Source: Pleurocapsa sp. MO_226.B13
GTDB taxonomy: Bacteria > Cyanobacteriota > Cyanobacteriia > Cyanobacteriales > Xenococcaceae
Direction: 5' to 3'
NCBI GenBank assembly: GCA_030064795.1
Contig: JASJEI010000168.1
Span: 1 to 25,274 of the forward strand
DNA length: 25,274 bases
The notes beneath the pieces are model-generated. The model ran no database searches. It saw only the letters and a list, made by a program, of their open reading frames with translations, and was not told the DNA's origin. The translations under genes and the position numbers were made by a program. Shown piece by piece: positions 17,782 through 25,274 of the stretch. Every line of letters begins with the position of its first letter. Positions within the stretch are counted from its first letter, which is position 1.

Positions 17782-18147
17782 ATGGCTCGAACTCAAGTAT
17801 CTTTTGCCACTTGTAACCTCTACAATATCAACTTACCAGGACTGAAGATGTATGACGACACTGATGGCTGGAGCGAGGAGGAGTTCGAGCTCAAAATCCA
17901 ATGGATGAGTAGCTTAATTAGTAAGGTTAAGGCGGATATTTGGGGTTTTCAAGAACTTTGGCACTATCGGGCATTAGAAGAGGTTTTTGAGGGGGCTGAA
18001 TTAAGGGATAACTACCGTTTGCTCGCTCCTGAAGACCATAAGGGTGGAGGAATTCTTTGTGCGGGGGCAGTACGCCCAGATCTTTTAGTCGGCGAATCTA
18101 TTCTTTTCCGTCTGTTTCTAGAGATTATTTTGACAGGCCAATTTTGA
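17782..18147 (+). pseudogene. 3'-truncated endonuclease/exonuclease/phosphatase family gene
   Basis: From the ATG at 17782 the frame encodes 121 residues. It opens with the family start VSFATCNLYNINLPGL, including the first metal-site Asn, then ADIWGFQELW with the metal-binding Glu, and GGGILCAG. Family proteins are usually near 300 residues or more. Homology seems to end around LLVGE, after which the frame runs into ILFRLFLEIILTGQF and stops. It overlaps the 3' end of the receiver-only regulator by 23 bp. The catalytic His/Asp motifs at the C-terminus are missing, so activity is unlikely. An in-frame TTG at 17746 is an alternative start. An unusually short protein is a less likely reading. 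Confidence 0.7.
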
Positions 18148-18484
18148 CCCGCGCTAGTAGATCGGCAAAACGAAATGGTTTGGCAACGTAATCTGTGACT
18201 CGATCGCTAAATTCTGCTAAACCATTGGAAACGTTATCGTTAGCACTGACAATAATGATTATTAAGGGAGTAGAACTTGCTTCTAATTCTTTTAATACTG
18301 TCCAACCGTCTTTGATTGGTAATCCTAAATCTAGTAATAAAAGATCGAATTGACCGCTCAAAGCCAACTGTAAGGTCTCTTCTCCGTCATGAGCGATCGC
18401 AGTATCATAGCCATTTTTTTCTAATCCTTTTTTGACAAAGGCGGCCAAGCGTTTTTCGTCTTCGGCAATCAGAATACGAGTCAT
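18125..18484 (-). CDS. Receiver-only response regulator
   Basis: 119 residues, a single CheY-like receiver. The acidic pocket is EDE (8-10), the phospho-acceptor Asp52 is in LLLLDLGLP, Ser80 replaces the usual Thr, and Lys102 is in AKPF. It aligns without gaps to the receiver of the OmpR-type regulator encoded at 18589-19260, with about 65 of 113 residues identical by hand count. It therefore looks like a tandem duplicate that lacks the winged-helix DNA-binding part. It stops right after the receiver (RVKIGLSK), where it overlaps the truncated nuclease gene. It could still work as a phosphate sink or diffusible signal. The ATG (18482-18484) has no clear SD. Confidence 0.85.
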   Translation of the reverse strand: MTRILIAEDEKRLAAFVKKGLEKNGYDTAIAHDGEETLQLALSGQFDLLLLDLGLPIKDGWTVLKELEASSTPLIIIIVSANDNVSNGLAEFSDRVTDYVAKPFRFADLLARVKIGLSK

Positions 18485-18541
18485 ATATTATGTGCGCGCT
18501 CAAAGTAAATAAACGTCGATATTTAGATTACATCAAGATGA

Positions 18542-18579
18542 CATATTTTACTGTTTTGCTAACAAAACAACAAAATATG
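18542..18579. repeat. 38-nt near-perfect hairpin between the two response regulator genes
   Basis: Outer arms CATATTTT (18542-18549) and AAAATATG (18572-18579) enclose inner arms TGTTTTG (18552-18558) and CAAAACA (18563-18569) around a CTAA loop, with a 2x2 internal mismatch. It lies 10 bp after the stop of the OmpR-type regulator in the direction of transcription and 58 bp before the receiver-only gene. It could be an attenuating or stabilising mRNA hairpin, or a palindromic operator. Confidence 0.6.
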
Positions 18580-18588
18580 AGGATTTGC

Positions 18589-19260
18589 TTATTTTTTGAG
18601 TCGATAACCCATCCCTCTAACAGTTTCGATCAGATTGCTGCCAATTTTTTTGCGTAGATATCCGACATAAACATCAACAATATTCGAGCCTGGATCGTAA
18701 TCATAACCCCAGACATGATCTAGCAACTGTTCGCGACTCATTACCTGTCCTGAATGTCGCATAAAGGTTTCGAGTAAGATAAATTCTCTGGCGGGTAACT
18801 CAATTTCTTTTTGTTCGATCTGTACTTTGCGGGTGCGTAAATTGAGCAATAGATCGTCAACTCTTAATTCTTCGGTTTCTCTGCTCTGACTGGGTTGTTG
18901 ATGAGAGCGCAGACGCAAGCGCACTCTAGCTAATAGCTCTTCAAAACTAAAAGGCTTGGTGACATAATCATCAGCACCACCTTCTAAACCAGCTACCTTA
19001 CACCTAATGTCGTCACGAGCAGTGAGGATAATAATCGAAAGTGTTGCTCCTTGTCCGCGCAACTCTTCTAAGACGGTTAGCCCATCTTTGACTGGTAGTC
19101 CCAAATCTAATAGTAGTAGATCGAAGTCGCCACTGAGTACCATATCGATTACTTCTGTACCAGTTTCGGCGATCGCGGTAGTATATCCCTTAGCCTTCAG
19201 CCCTTTTTCGATAAAAGCTGCAATGCGTGGTTCGTCTTCGGCAATTAATATTCTACTCAT
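18589..19260 (-). CDS. OmpR/PhoB-family response regulator
   Basis: 223 residues from the ATG at 19258-19260; a TTG seven codons earlier (19281) is possible but gives an atypical N-terminus. The receiver covers 1-115, with EDE (8-10), Asp52 in LLLLDLGLP, Thr80 and Lys102 in TKPF. A winged helix follows at about 128-223, with LPAREFILLETFMRHSGQ, SREQLLDHVWGYDYDPGSNIVDVYVGYLRKKI and the wing VRGMGYRLK. It should bind DNA as a dimer when phosphorylated by the histidine kinase encoded 24 bp upstream. The pairing is inferred from adjacency. Confidence 0.95.
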   Translation of the reverse strand: MSRILIAEDEPRIAAFIEKGLKAKGYTTAIAETGTEVIDMVLSGDFDLLLLDLGLPVKDGLTVLEELRGQGATLSIIILTARDDIRCKVAGLEGGADDYVTKPFSFEELLARVRLRLRSHQQPSQSRETEELRVDDLLLNLRTRKVQIEQKEIELPAREFILLETFMRHSGQVMSREQLLDHVWGYDYDPGSNIVDVYVGYLRKKIGSNLIETVRGMGYRLKK

Positions 19261-19284
19261 CAGAATTGAGAAATCAGTCAAAGG

Positions 19285-20757
19285 TTAATTGTATTTTTTT
19301 TCTATTGTTGCTTCTATCGGTAAAGTCAAAGTAAAAGTAGAACCTATACCCAGTTTGCTATATAATTCAACTTTGCCACCGTGAGCTTGAGCGATCGCCT
19401 GGACAATAGATAGTCCCAAACCCGCACCATCCGAACGACGACGACTTTTGGCAGCACGGGCAAAACGTTGAAAGATCCGGTGCCGATCTTCGGGGGCAAT
19501 TCCCAAACCCATATCCCGAACCCAAAAACGAACATAACCATCTTCTATAGCCGAACCGAGAGCAATAGTATCGGTCTCATTAGTATGTTGTACCGCATTA
19601 ATAATTAAATTCATCATCGCTTGCGTAATGCGCTGATGATCGCCGATCGTATTTCCAGAAGCTTTATGGTCTAATTGCCAATTGCGAGAGGCTATTGCTT
19701 GGGCTTTGGAGTATAGTTCCTCTGTAAACTGAGTTAAATCGATCGTATCTAGTTCTAAAAACTCTCGGCGTTCAGTTTTCGCCAACAAAATCAAATCCTC
19801 TACAAAACGGGTCATGCGATCGAGTTCGTCAAGCACCAAAGCAATAGTTTCTTTTCTTTCTTGAGGATCGTCATCTAATAATTCTAGATGACCGCGAATA
19901 ATCGTAATTGGAGTACGTAACTCATGACCTGCATCATTGATAAACTCGCGCTGAGTTATAAATGAAGCCTCTAGGCGATCCATCATGCGATTAAATGTTG
20001 TCGCCAATTTTCCCATCTCTCCAGAACTGTTAACGGGAATTCTCCGACTGAGATCGCTGTCATCGATCGAACTAGCGGTTTGAATCAAAGAACTGATTGG
20101 TTGTAAGACTTTGCCCGCAGCTATCCAGGCTAAAATCAACCCGATAACGAAAGCAACAATTAATACTTGAATGACAATAACCACTGCTTCTAGAGCTTCT
20201 TCCTTTTCTCCATCGACGATCAGAGCAACTATCAAAACACCAACAGGTTTATCATCAATAACCAATAGTTCAGTTTCGTAGACCATCTTGCCAAATTGAG
20301 GATCTTCGATTGCTTGTTGTTTTTTGATAGGCTCGTTTGTCCTCGCCAATCGAGCGAGTAATTGAGAATTGCGGTTGATGACCTTTGGTAGCCCAGCAGG
20401 ACTAGCACGATAAAACTCACCGTCAATGGTGGCAATTAAAAAAGTTTTATCGGCAGGTATTTTGTAAAGTAAAAAATCATCAAAAACCTGGGCAGCTTTT
20501 TCTTGAGGAGAGTCGTCTGTGGTTAAATCTGTCTTAGCCAAGGACTCTTGAAAGGATTCAAATTCTTCTTGGAGGTCTTCTTCTACTCTTAGATCTACCT
20601 GAACGAAAATAATCCTAGTAAAGATAGGAATTGATAGTCCTACCAAAACAGCCATCAGAAAAATATACCAAGCAAAGATTCTGGTTCTGGCTTCGCCGAA
20701 AATACCATGGGATACAGCTAATTTAGTTGATTTTGAATCAGCGGATTGAGACTTCAT
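19285..20757 (-). CDS. Membrane sensor histidine kinase (HAMP, HisKA, HATPase)
   Basis: 490 residues from the ATG at 20755-20757. Membrane segments at about 28-51 and 191-213 enclose a roughly 140-residue periplasmic sensor. A HAMP linker follows (ISSLIQTASSIDDSDLSRRI to FNRMMDRLEASF). The H-box is DAGHELRTPITIIRGHL with His278, the N-box includes LIINAVQHT, and the G-boxes are DMGLGI and GAGLGLSIVQ. All catalytic boxes are intact. The start overlaps the upstream cyclic-nucleotide-domain kinase by 20 bp and the regulator starts 24 bp downstream, so the three genes form a tight operon. The signal is unknown; the sensor region has no Cys or His cluster. Confidence 0.94.
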   Translation of the reverse strand: MKSQSADSKSTKLAVSHGIFGEARTRIFAWYIFLMAVLVGLSIPIFTRIIFVQVDLRVEEDLQEEFESFQESLAKTDLTTDDSPQEKAAQVFDDFLLYKIPADKTFLIATIDGEFYRASPAGLPKVINRNSQLLARLARTNEPIKKQQAIEDPQFGKMVYETELLVIDDKPVGVLIVALIVDGEKEEALEAVVIVIQVLIVAFVIGLILAWIAAGKVLQPISSLIQTASSIDDSDLSRRIPVNSSGEMGKLATTFNRMMDRLEASFITQREFINDAGHELRTPITIIRGHLELLDDDPQERKETIALVLDELDRMTRFVEDLILLAKTERREFLELDTIDLTQFTEELYSKAQAIASRNWQLDHKASGNTIGDHQRITQAMMNLIINAVQHTNETDTIALGSAIEDGYVRFWVRDMGLGIAPEDRHRIFQRFARAAKSRRRSDGAGLGLSIVQAIAQAHGGKVELYSKLGIGSTFTLTLPIEATIEKKYN

Positions 20758-22141
20758 GGGGTAAGAAGACAGTAAAGCAAGTTCTGCCTGGTTCTGATTC
20801 TAAGGTAATTGAGCCACGATGACGATTTTCTACGATCCTTCTCACAGTATCTAAACCCAAACCCGAACCTTTGCCAATAGATTTAGTAGTAAAAAATGGC
20901 TCGAAAATACGAGAATGGATTTCTGTTGGGATACCTGACCCATAATCAATGATTTTGATAGCAATAAACCTATGCTTATTGAGAGTAATAATTTCGATTG
21001 TACCCCGTCCCGAGATCGCATCAATACTATTATCGATTAAATTTGTCCAGACCTGATTTAATTCGCTGCCGTATGCCTGGATTTGAGGCAAAGAGCGATC
21101 GTAGTTACGTTTGATTTCGATTCCTTGTTTTAACTTATGAGACAGTAGTTGTAAAGTATCTTCTAATCCCTGATGGATGTCTACTAGCTGTTTCGCGCCT
21201 CGGTCTAAATGAGAATAGGAGCGCATTGACTGGACTAGTTGCGAAACTCTTCGCGCTCCTCTCAGTCCCGCCTGAACCATGGTCATCACTTCAAAAGAAA
21301 GAGCCAGCCAACGTACTCCCATATCCCTTAGTTCTGTAGTTTCATCGCGCCAGCGTTGAGTCAGTTCGCTTAACAGTTGAGGTGAGATATTTCCTGCTGC
21401 TAGGGGTTCGGCTAGTTTCCAGGCTTCATCTACTCCATAATCTTCCAGCCAATCTAAGATGGCATCTTCTCGCTCCATCAACTTCAAAGGATCGCCACGA
21501 CGGTTAATAATAAAATCATAGCCATCATCTCTTGCCTGAATCCATTTGGCGGTATGTTCCTCTTCTACGTTGCGCTGTCCGTAAACCAAGTTCATCCGTT
21601 GTAGCTCTAGCATTGCTGGAGTAATATCCTGAAGTGCGCGTACTACTGCGGTGGCAGGATTATTTAGTTCGTGAGCTAATCCTGCTGCTAACGTCCCCAA
21701 AGCAGCCATCTTTTCCCGATTTTGAATAAAAGACTGCAATCCTTTGACTCGACTCTGTATGGTCTTAAATACGGTTCGTTCAAAGTCCCGACAATAATGG
21801 GTTAGTTCCAAAAAATCTTCGGAGGTAATTTCGTAGGCTAGACAGTCCGTCAATGCCCTTAAGGTAACTGGGACGGGATCGTCGGTCATAATTTGAATTT
21901 CCCCAAAAAACGAGGGTGCATGATGTTGTCCGATCGGCATCTCCACCCCTTCACTAAAGCGGGTAATTCCAATATTGCCCACAGTTAAAATAAAAAAACC
22001 ACGATGAGGATCTCCCTCTTTGACTAAAGTTTCTCCTTTAGCCAAGTTAATTTCAGTGGCGCGATCGCATAGCCACTCCAGGCGATCGCTCTCTAGCTTT
22101 TGAAATAATTCCAGCCTCAGAAGCTCTTGGGAACAAAGCAT
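20738..22141 (-). CDS. Histidine kinase with N-terminal cyclic-nucleotide-binding-like domain
   Basis: 467 residues from the ATG at 22139-22141; a TTG two codons earlier is an alternative. The N-terminal CNMP-binding fold (about 5-125) includes LAKGETLVKEGDPHRGFFILTVG and FGEIQIM. Where a cAMP/cGMP-binding cassette has P-R-A-A-T, this protein has PVPVT, so the phosphate-contacting Arg is absent. A coiled linker leads to the H-box GLAHELNNPATAVVRAL with His157, a long helical region, the N-box NLIDNSIDAI, and the G-boxes DYGSGI and GSGLGLDTV. It is cytoplasmic, with no membrane segments. It overlaps the next kinase gene by 20 bp. The sensed ligand is unknown. Confidence 0.9.
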   Translation of the reverse strand: MLCSQELLRLELFQKLESDRLEWLCDRATEINLAKGETLVKEGDPHRGFFILTVGNIGITRFSEGVEMPIGQHHAPSFFGEIQIMTDDPVPVTLRALTDCLAYEITSEDFLELTHYCRDFERTVFKTIQSRVKGLQSFIQNREKMAALGTLAAGLAHELNNPATAVVRALQDITPAMLELQRMNLVYGQRNVEEEHTAKWIQARDDGYDFIINRRGDPLKLMEREDAILDWLEDYGVDEAWKLAEPLAAGNISPQLLSELTQRWRDETTELRDMGVRWLALSFEVMTMVQAGLRGARRVSQLVQSMRSYSHLDRGAKQLVDIHQGLEDTLQLLSHKLKQGIEIKRNYDRSLPQIQAYGSELNQVWTNLIDNSIDAISGRGTIEIITLNKHRFIAIKIIDYGSGIPTEIHSRIFEPFFTTKSIGKGSGLGLDTVRRIVENRHRGSITLESEPGRTCFTVFLPHEVSIR

Positions 22142-22222
22142 ATTCAAACATATCTAGTTAAAACTTGTTAGTTTTAAGATATCGTTTTTTTTAAGTAAAA
22201 TTACCAATAATCCGATAAATAC

Positions 22223-23551
22223 TCAATGTTTGCTGACTACTGACTGGGCAATGGAAACGTCAAGATCGCCAAAATAGATACTGAAGGCAATTAATAGATG
22301 TTCTAAGGTTTTGATGACCCAAGGTACATCTTGAATCATGTCTAGCTGATAGTAATTAACAATTGAAGCTATCTTCTTTTCTAAATCTGTCTTTGATTCG
22401 GGACAAATTAACGCAATTTTAATTAAAATCATCGCCACCTGAGCCGTACCTAAATTAGCAACTAGCTCTGTAAATTTTTGAGTTTTTGTAGGAGTATGTA
22501 CGTCAATAATCAAAAAACTAAATAATTGACGACAAGTCTGTAAAATCAGCGTCTTATTAATCGGCTTATTGTTGGACTGAGGAAAAATTTGTTCGAGTTT
22601 TGTCTGTAGTTTGGGTTTAAACTGATAATTATTTCTAGGTTGGATATTTTCAGTGAGAAATAAATATAAATCCTGTTTAAATAATTTATAAGAATTACGA
22701 AGTTGATTATCTATACTGAAGCATCGCGATCGCTCTTTAATTGTTTGACGATCTAGTTTGCCTAAATACTGACTTAAAGCGACTTTAAAGGCTTTCTCGG
22801 ACAGTAAAGATGGATTTTCTACTCTAGTAAGTACCTTTCCCGCTCCTTTGGATAAAAGTTTTAGGCGGGCTATTTGTTTGAGACGAAAACGATAGATAAT
22901 GTGTTGTGATAATCTAAATTCAAAGTCTTGTTGACGCTGACGTTGTAGTGACTGAATTAAATTATTTAATTGTTCTAGTCCTGGATTTTCTGGAGTAAAA
23001 TACTGATATAAATAGGTGTAGCGAGCCAAGTAGGTATTAATAATAGTGTCAAATCTATTTTTACTATTGGCTACTCCATCAGTTGCTATTTCATTTGCCA
23101 CAACTAGGTTGGCAATTTCTTGAGGATTAATAATTGCTAAAACTCCTCTCAGTTGCAAATACGACGGCGATCGCTGATAGTCTTGGATGAGTTTGATTAA
23201 TTGTTTGCGACGGCGATCGTAAGATTTTGTCCGATTGATAAGATCTATAGTATTTAGTAATTGAGGTATGTAAGATAGCGAGTCAGGATTTTCTAGCCAA
23301 CAATTCAGTATTAGATAAAAACAGTGACTAAAGATTGTCGGGAATTGTTGTTGACCGATAGGAGAAAAAATAATCTTTTCTAGTGCTTTAGACAACTGGA
23401 GATTCTCATGTTTTCCCTGGGTAAATAAGCTTCTAAACTCCCTCATTAGGATCTCAGGTTGTTGACGAGTTGCACGATGACACAAATAATTATAAATAAC
23501 CTCACTTTCTCTCTCTATTGGTTGTGGCGAACTATTTGTATTTTTAATCAC
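22223..23551 (-). CDS. Hypothetical protein, 442 residues, unknown family
   Basis: It starts with a GTG (23549-23551) and runs 442 codons with no stop, so it is a real gene by length and codon pattern. The product is Gln/Leu/Ile/Lys-rich, mostly helical by eye, basic in the middle (residues 205-240, with RQRQQDFEFRLSQHIIYRFRLKQIARLK) and has no clear signal peptide or membrane segment. I see no known catalytic motif. The nearest neighbour on the same strand is the two-component cluster, 82 bp downstream of its stop, so it could be the first gene of that unit. It resembles conserved cyanobacterial hypothetical proteins, but I cannot name a family. Confidence 0.75.
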   Translation of the reverse strand: MIKNTNSSPQPIERESEVIYNYLCHRATRQQPEILMREFRSLFTQGKHENLQLSKALEKIIFSPIGQQQFPTIFSHCFYLILNCWLENPDSLSYIPQLLNTIDLINRTKSYDRRRKQLIKLIQDYQRSPSYLQLRGVLAIINPQEIANLVVANEIATDGVANSKNRFDTIINTYLARYTYLYQYFTPENPGLEQLNNLIQSLQRQRQQDFEFRLSQHIIYRFRLKQIARLKLLSKGAGKVLTRVENPSLLSEKAFKVALSQYLGKLDRQTIKERSRCFSIDNQLRNSYKLFKQDLYLFLTENIQPRNNYQFKPKLQTKLEQIFPQSNNKPINKTLILQTCRQLFSFLIIDVHTPTKTQKFTELVANLGTAQVAMILIKIALICPESKTDLEKKIASIVNYYQLDMIQDVPWVIKTLEHLLIAFSIYFGDLDVSIAQSVVSKH

Positions 23552-23809
23552 TGACAGCTATCAAGATGAGGCCTTCTGTCATATATTAACCTTAGATAAT
23601 CTGAATTTGAAACTTGTTGAGCTAGGTGTAAAGTTAGCGGTAAGCTCTAGGCTATAAACTGTAAGCTGTTAAGTCTATGTTGCTCTATAGAACTTATGAG
23701 TCAACTTAACCGAAAAAAGCCAAGTCAAAAAACATCTTCTGCTAATAAAATTAGCAATTTGCTACGCGACTGTCGTAAACATAATCTGTTTAATTTCTTC
23801 TAGATTTAA

Positions 23810-24208
23810 CCTAGTTTCTATTTCCTTTGCAGACAGGCTAATTCTTCCGACCTTCTTTATCTCTCTCCAACCTACGATCATGCTTCCTGTTTGGGCAGAG
23901 AATTACTAGATGTAAAACGTCAAGTTCGTTCTGTAGAATCCTATGCCAAGAAATGTATTTCAGCATTCTATCGAAATGTCAACGACAAAAAACCTTTGAG
24001 AACATTTGAATTATTCAGTGAATTAGCCAATCGATATCCTGCAACCGCCCAAGTCTGGTTAAATCGACTTGCGAGTATCTCCAAGGAAAATATAGACTTA
24101 ATCTTACCAGCAGTACCTCAAACAAGAATTTCTCCTATAGCAGCAAAATTCGCTCAAGACATTTTGATATTCAATCGAGATCGTCTCTTATCCTTACAAA
24201 AATCATGA
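23810..24208 (+). pseudogene. N-terminally decayed HipA-like kinase, C-terminal fragment
   Basis: An open frame with no start runs from just after an in-frame TAA at 23807-23809 and contains LLYLSPTYDHASCLGREL. The LxPTYDHASxLG motif is typical of the C-terminal lobe of HipA-like kinases. Further on, WLNRLASISKENIDLILPAVP and SPIAAKFAQDILIFNRDRLL match the helical end of the HipA-like proteins that pair with HIRAN genes. The N-terminal ATP-binding lobe and catalytic motifs are absent, and nothing recognisable precedes it back to 23552. Translation might restart at 23891 (ATG-less alternative start TTG, 105 residues), but the product would lack catalysis. The stop TGA overlaps the ATG of the next gene (ATGA). 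Confidence 0.6.
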
Positions 24209-24975
24209 AACCTAAGCAACCAAAAACCTTATTTCTCGCATGGCAGGATTATGAAAGTCGGTTTTGGTTTCCCATCGGTAGATTAACTTTTGATAGCGAG
24301 CGATATCAATTTGTCTATATTAAAGGAGCAGAAGATGCCAAACAACAGTGTGGATTTCAACCTCTAATTTCTTTTCCTCAATGGGATAAAGTCTATTATT
24401 CAACTAATTTATTTCCTATTTTTGCCAATCGTTTAATGTCCCGTTCTCGTCCTGAATATAAAAGTTTTGTCGAACGGTTAAATGTTCCTCTAGATAATGA
24501 CGATCCAATGGTGCTACTGGCTCGAAGTGAAGGCAAAAGAGAAACCGATTCTCTAACAGTATTTCCCCGTCCCGAAGCAAATCAAGAAGGTAAATACGAA
24601 CTACATTTCTTGGCTCACGGACTGCGCTATTTACCCGAAGGTGCGATCGCACTTATCGAACAGTTTCAAGTAGGGGATAAATTATGGTTAGCTCATGAGT
24701 TCCAGAACGAATACGATACAAGAGCTTTGACTCTCAATACCCAAGATCATTATATTGTGGGTTATTGTCCCCGTTATTTGTTGAGTAATATTTTTGATGT
24801 TTTAATGCAAAGTCCACAATTAGTAGATGTACGAGTTGAGCGGATTAATTATTCTCCTACTCCTTTGAGGTTTCGGTTGTTGTGTAAAATGACTTATTCT
24901 ACTTTGGATGATGTGCAACCTTTTTCTCAAGATGAATATCAACCAATAGAGAAAGAGGCGTTGCTGAATAAGTAA
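24205..24975 (+). CDS. HIRAN domain protein, partner of a HipA-like kinase
   Basis: 256 residues, apparently intact. The N-terminal half (7-95) resembles HipA N-terminal/couple-type modules: RFWFPIGRLTF, YIKGAEDA, NLFPIFANRLMSRSRPEY. The C-terminal half holds a HIRAN domain (about 130-200): YELHFLAHGLRYLP, LIEQFQVGDKLWLAHE, EYDTRALTL and YIVGYCPRYL. HIRAN domains bind 3' ends of DNA in eukaryotic helicases; in bacteria they often stand next to HipA-like genes. The ATG overlaps the stop of the upstream HipA-like remnant by 4 bp (ATGA), so it was translationally coupled. With the kinase decayed, this gene may now be an orphan. Confidence 0.72.
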   Translation: MKPKQPKTLFLAWQDYESRFWFPIGRLTFDSERYQFVYIKGAEDAKQQCGFQPLISFPQWDKVYYSTNLFPIFANRLMSRSRPEYKSFVERLNVPLDNDDPMVLLARSEGKRETDSLTVFPRPEANQEGKYELHFLAHGLRYLPEGAIALIEQFQVGDKLWLAHEFQNEYDTRALTLNTQDHYIVGYCPRYLLSNIFDVLMQSPQLVDVRVERINYSPTPLRFRLLCKMTYSTLDDVQPFSQDEYQPIEKEALLNK

Positions 24976-25069
24976 TGATTTACGCGCTCGCGGGAATAGT
25001 TTTGAACTTAAGATAGTGGAGTAACAGACGAATTGAATATCCACAGTATTTCAATAATGTTTTATTAGA

Positions 25070-25144
25070 GCGATGCCTTCGGCTAGCTGAGTCTTCGACT
25101 TGTGCCGCGAAGCAAATCCTTTAGGGCTTCGCAAACGCAATCGC
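25070..25144. repeat. REP-like imperfect palindromic element
   Basis: GCGAT (25070-25074) and ATCGC (25140-25144) frame a perfect internal stem GCGAAGC (25107-25113) / GCTTCGC (25126-25132) with a 12-nt loop. The word set GCGATGCCTTCGGC, GCCGCGAAGC and CTTCGCAAACGCAATCGC is typical of dispersed cyanobacterial palindromic repeats found downstream of genes. It lies 94 bp after the HIRAN gene stop. Confidence 0.6.
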
Positions 25145-25214
25145 GCCTCTAGCCAAAGTAGAATACTAGTCTGTTAACTTTGATTTGAGGGATAAATATT
25201 AATAAGTATCTCCC

Positions 25215-25274
25215 TCTGCCTCCCCTGCTTCCTCTGCCTCCCCTGCTTCCTCTGCCTCCCCTGCCTCCCCTGCT
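25215..25274. repeat. 18-bp tandem repeat, pyrimidine-rich, running off the window
   Basis: TCTGCCTCCCCTGCTTCC repeats at 25215-25232 and 25233-25250, with a third copy (one change) at 25251-25268 and a partial continuation to the end. It is CT-rich on this strand and lies in an otherwise AT-rich spacer. It is a minisatellite of the kind common between cyanobacterial genes; its full length cannot be seen here. Confidence 0.85.

Noticed and set aside
23696..23803. 35-codon plus-strand frame (MSQLNRKKPSQ...) before the HipA-like remnant
   Set aside because: No clear SD, no similarity to the expected HipA N-terminal lobe, and it is in a different context from the remnant frame; it may be chance.

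Overview
The window is cyanobacterial. The octamer GCGATCGC (HIP1) and its CGATCG core occur many times in both coding and spacer DNA. The atpD-atpC pair stands apart from the rest of the ATP synthase genes. There is a PSRP-3/Ycf65 ribosomal protein gene, a DUF1350 gene, cobH, and cyanobacterial-type Ser/Thr kinases. The spacers are AT-rich and the overall style suggests a unicellular, baeocytous or filamentous cyanobacterium of moderate to low GC; I cannot name a genus.

Layout. (1) 93-6169, minus strand: a nucleotide-sugar cluster read rfbF (glucose-1-phosphate cytidylyltransferase), an SDR epimerase/dehydratase, two zinc-binding sugar C-methyltransferases, and an LhgO-like FAD oxidase. A 209-bp MITE-like element with 15-bp terminal inverted repeats (TIRs) sits exactly at the stop codon of the first methyltransferase. 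(2) 6423-8408: a DUF1350 gene, a previously unmarked 27-codon small ORF with a consensus Shine-Dalgarno (SD) and an upstream palindrome, and a lone PD-(D/E)XK nuclease. (3) 8557-11988: atpD, atpC and a likely terminator, ycf65 (TTG start), and a HAD hydrolase. (4) 12009-16045: a signalling island with a single-pass membrane repeat protein and two convergent membrane Ser/Thr kinases, one carrying a PsbP-like domain beyond its membrane segment. (5) 16328-18147: a 2H phosphoesterase (DUF1868), cobH, and a 3'-truncated endonuclease/exonuclease/phosphatase gene. (6) 18125-22141, minus strand: a two-component cluster (histidine kinase with a degenerate cyclic-nucleotide domain, membrane histidine kinase, OmpR-type regulator, receiver-only regulator). 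(7) 22223-24975: a 442-residue unknown protein, then an N-terminally decayed HipA-like kinase translationally coupled to an intact HIRAN-domain gene. (8) 25070-end: a REP-like palindromic element and an 18-bp tandem repeat running off the window.

How the genes work together. The sugar cluster should make a CDP-activated, C-methylated (branched) sugar for a surface glycan, though no canonical CDP-glucose 4,6-dehydratase is present. The two-component genes look like one transcription unit with two kinases and a duplicated regulator. The most interesting points are the small ORF with its operator, the MITE that provides a stop codon, the convergent truncation at 18112-18147 that one deletion could explain, and the HipA-like/HIRAN remnant. 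I did not see an intact, clearly new multi-gene system.
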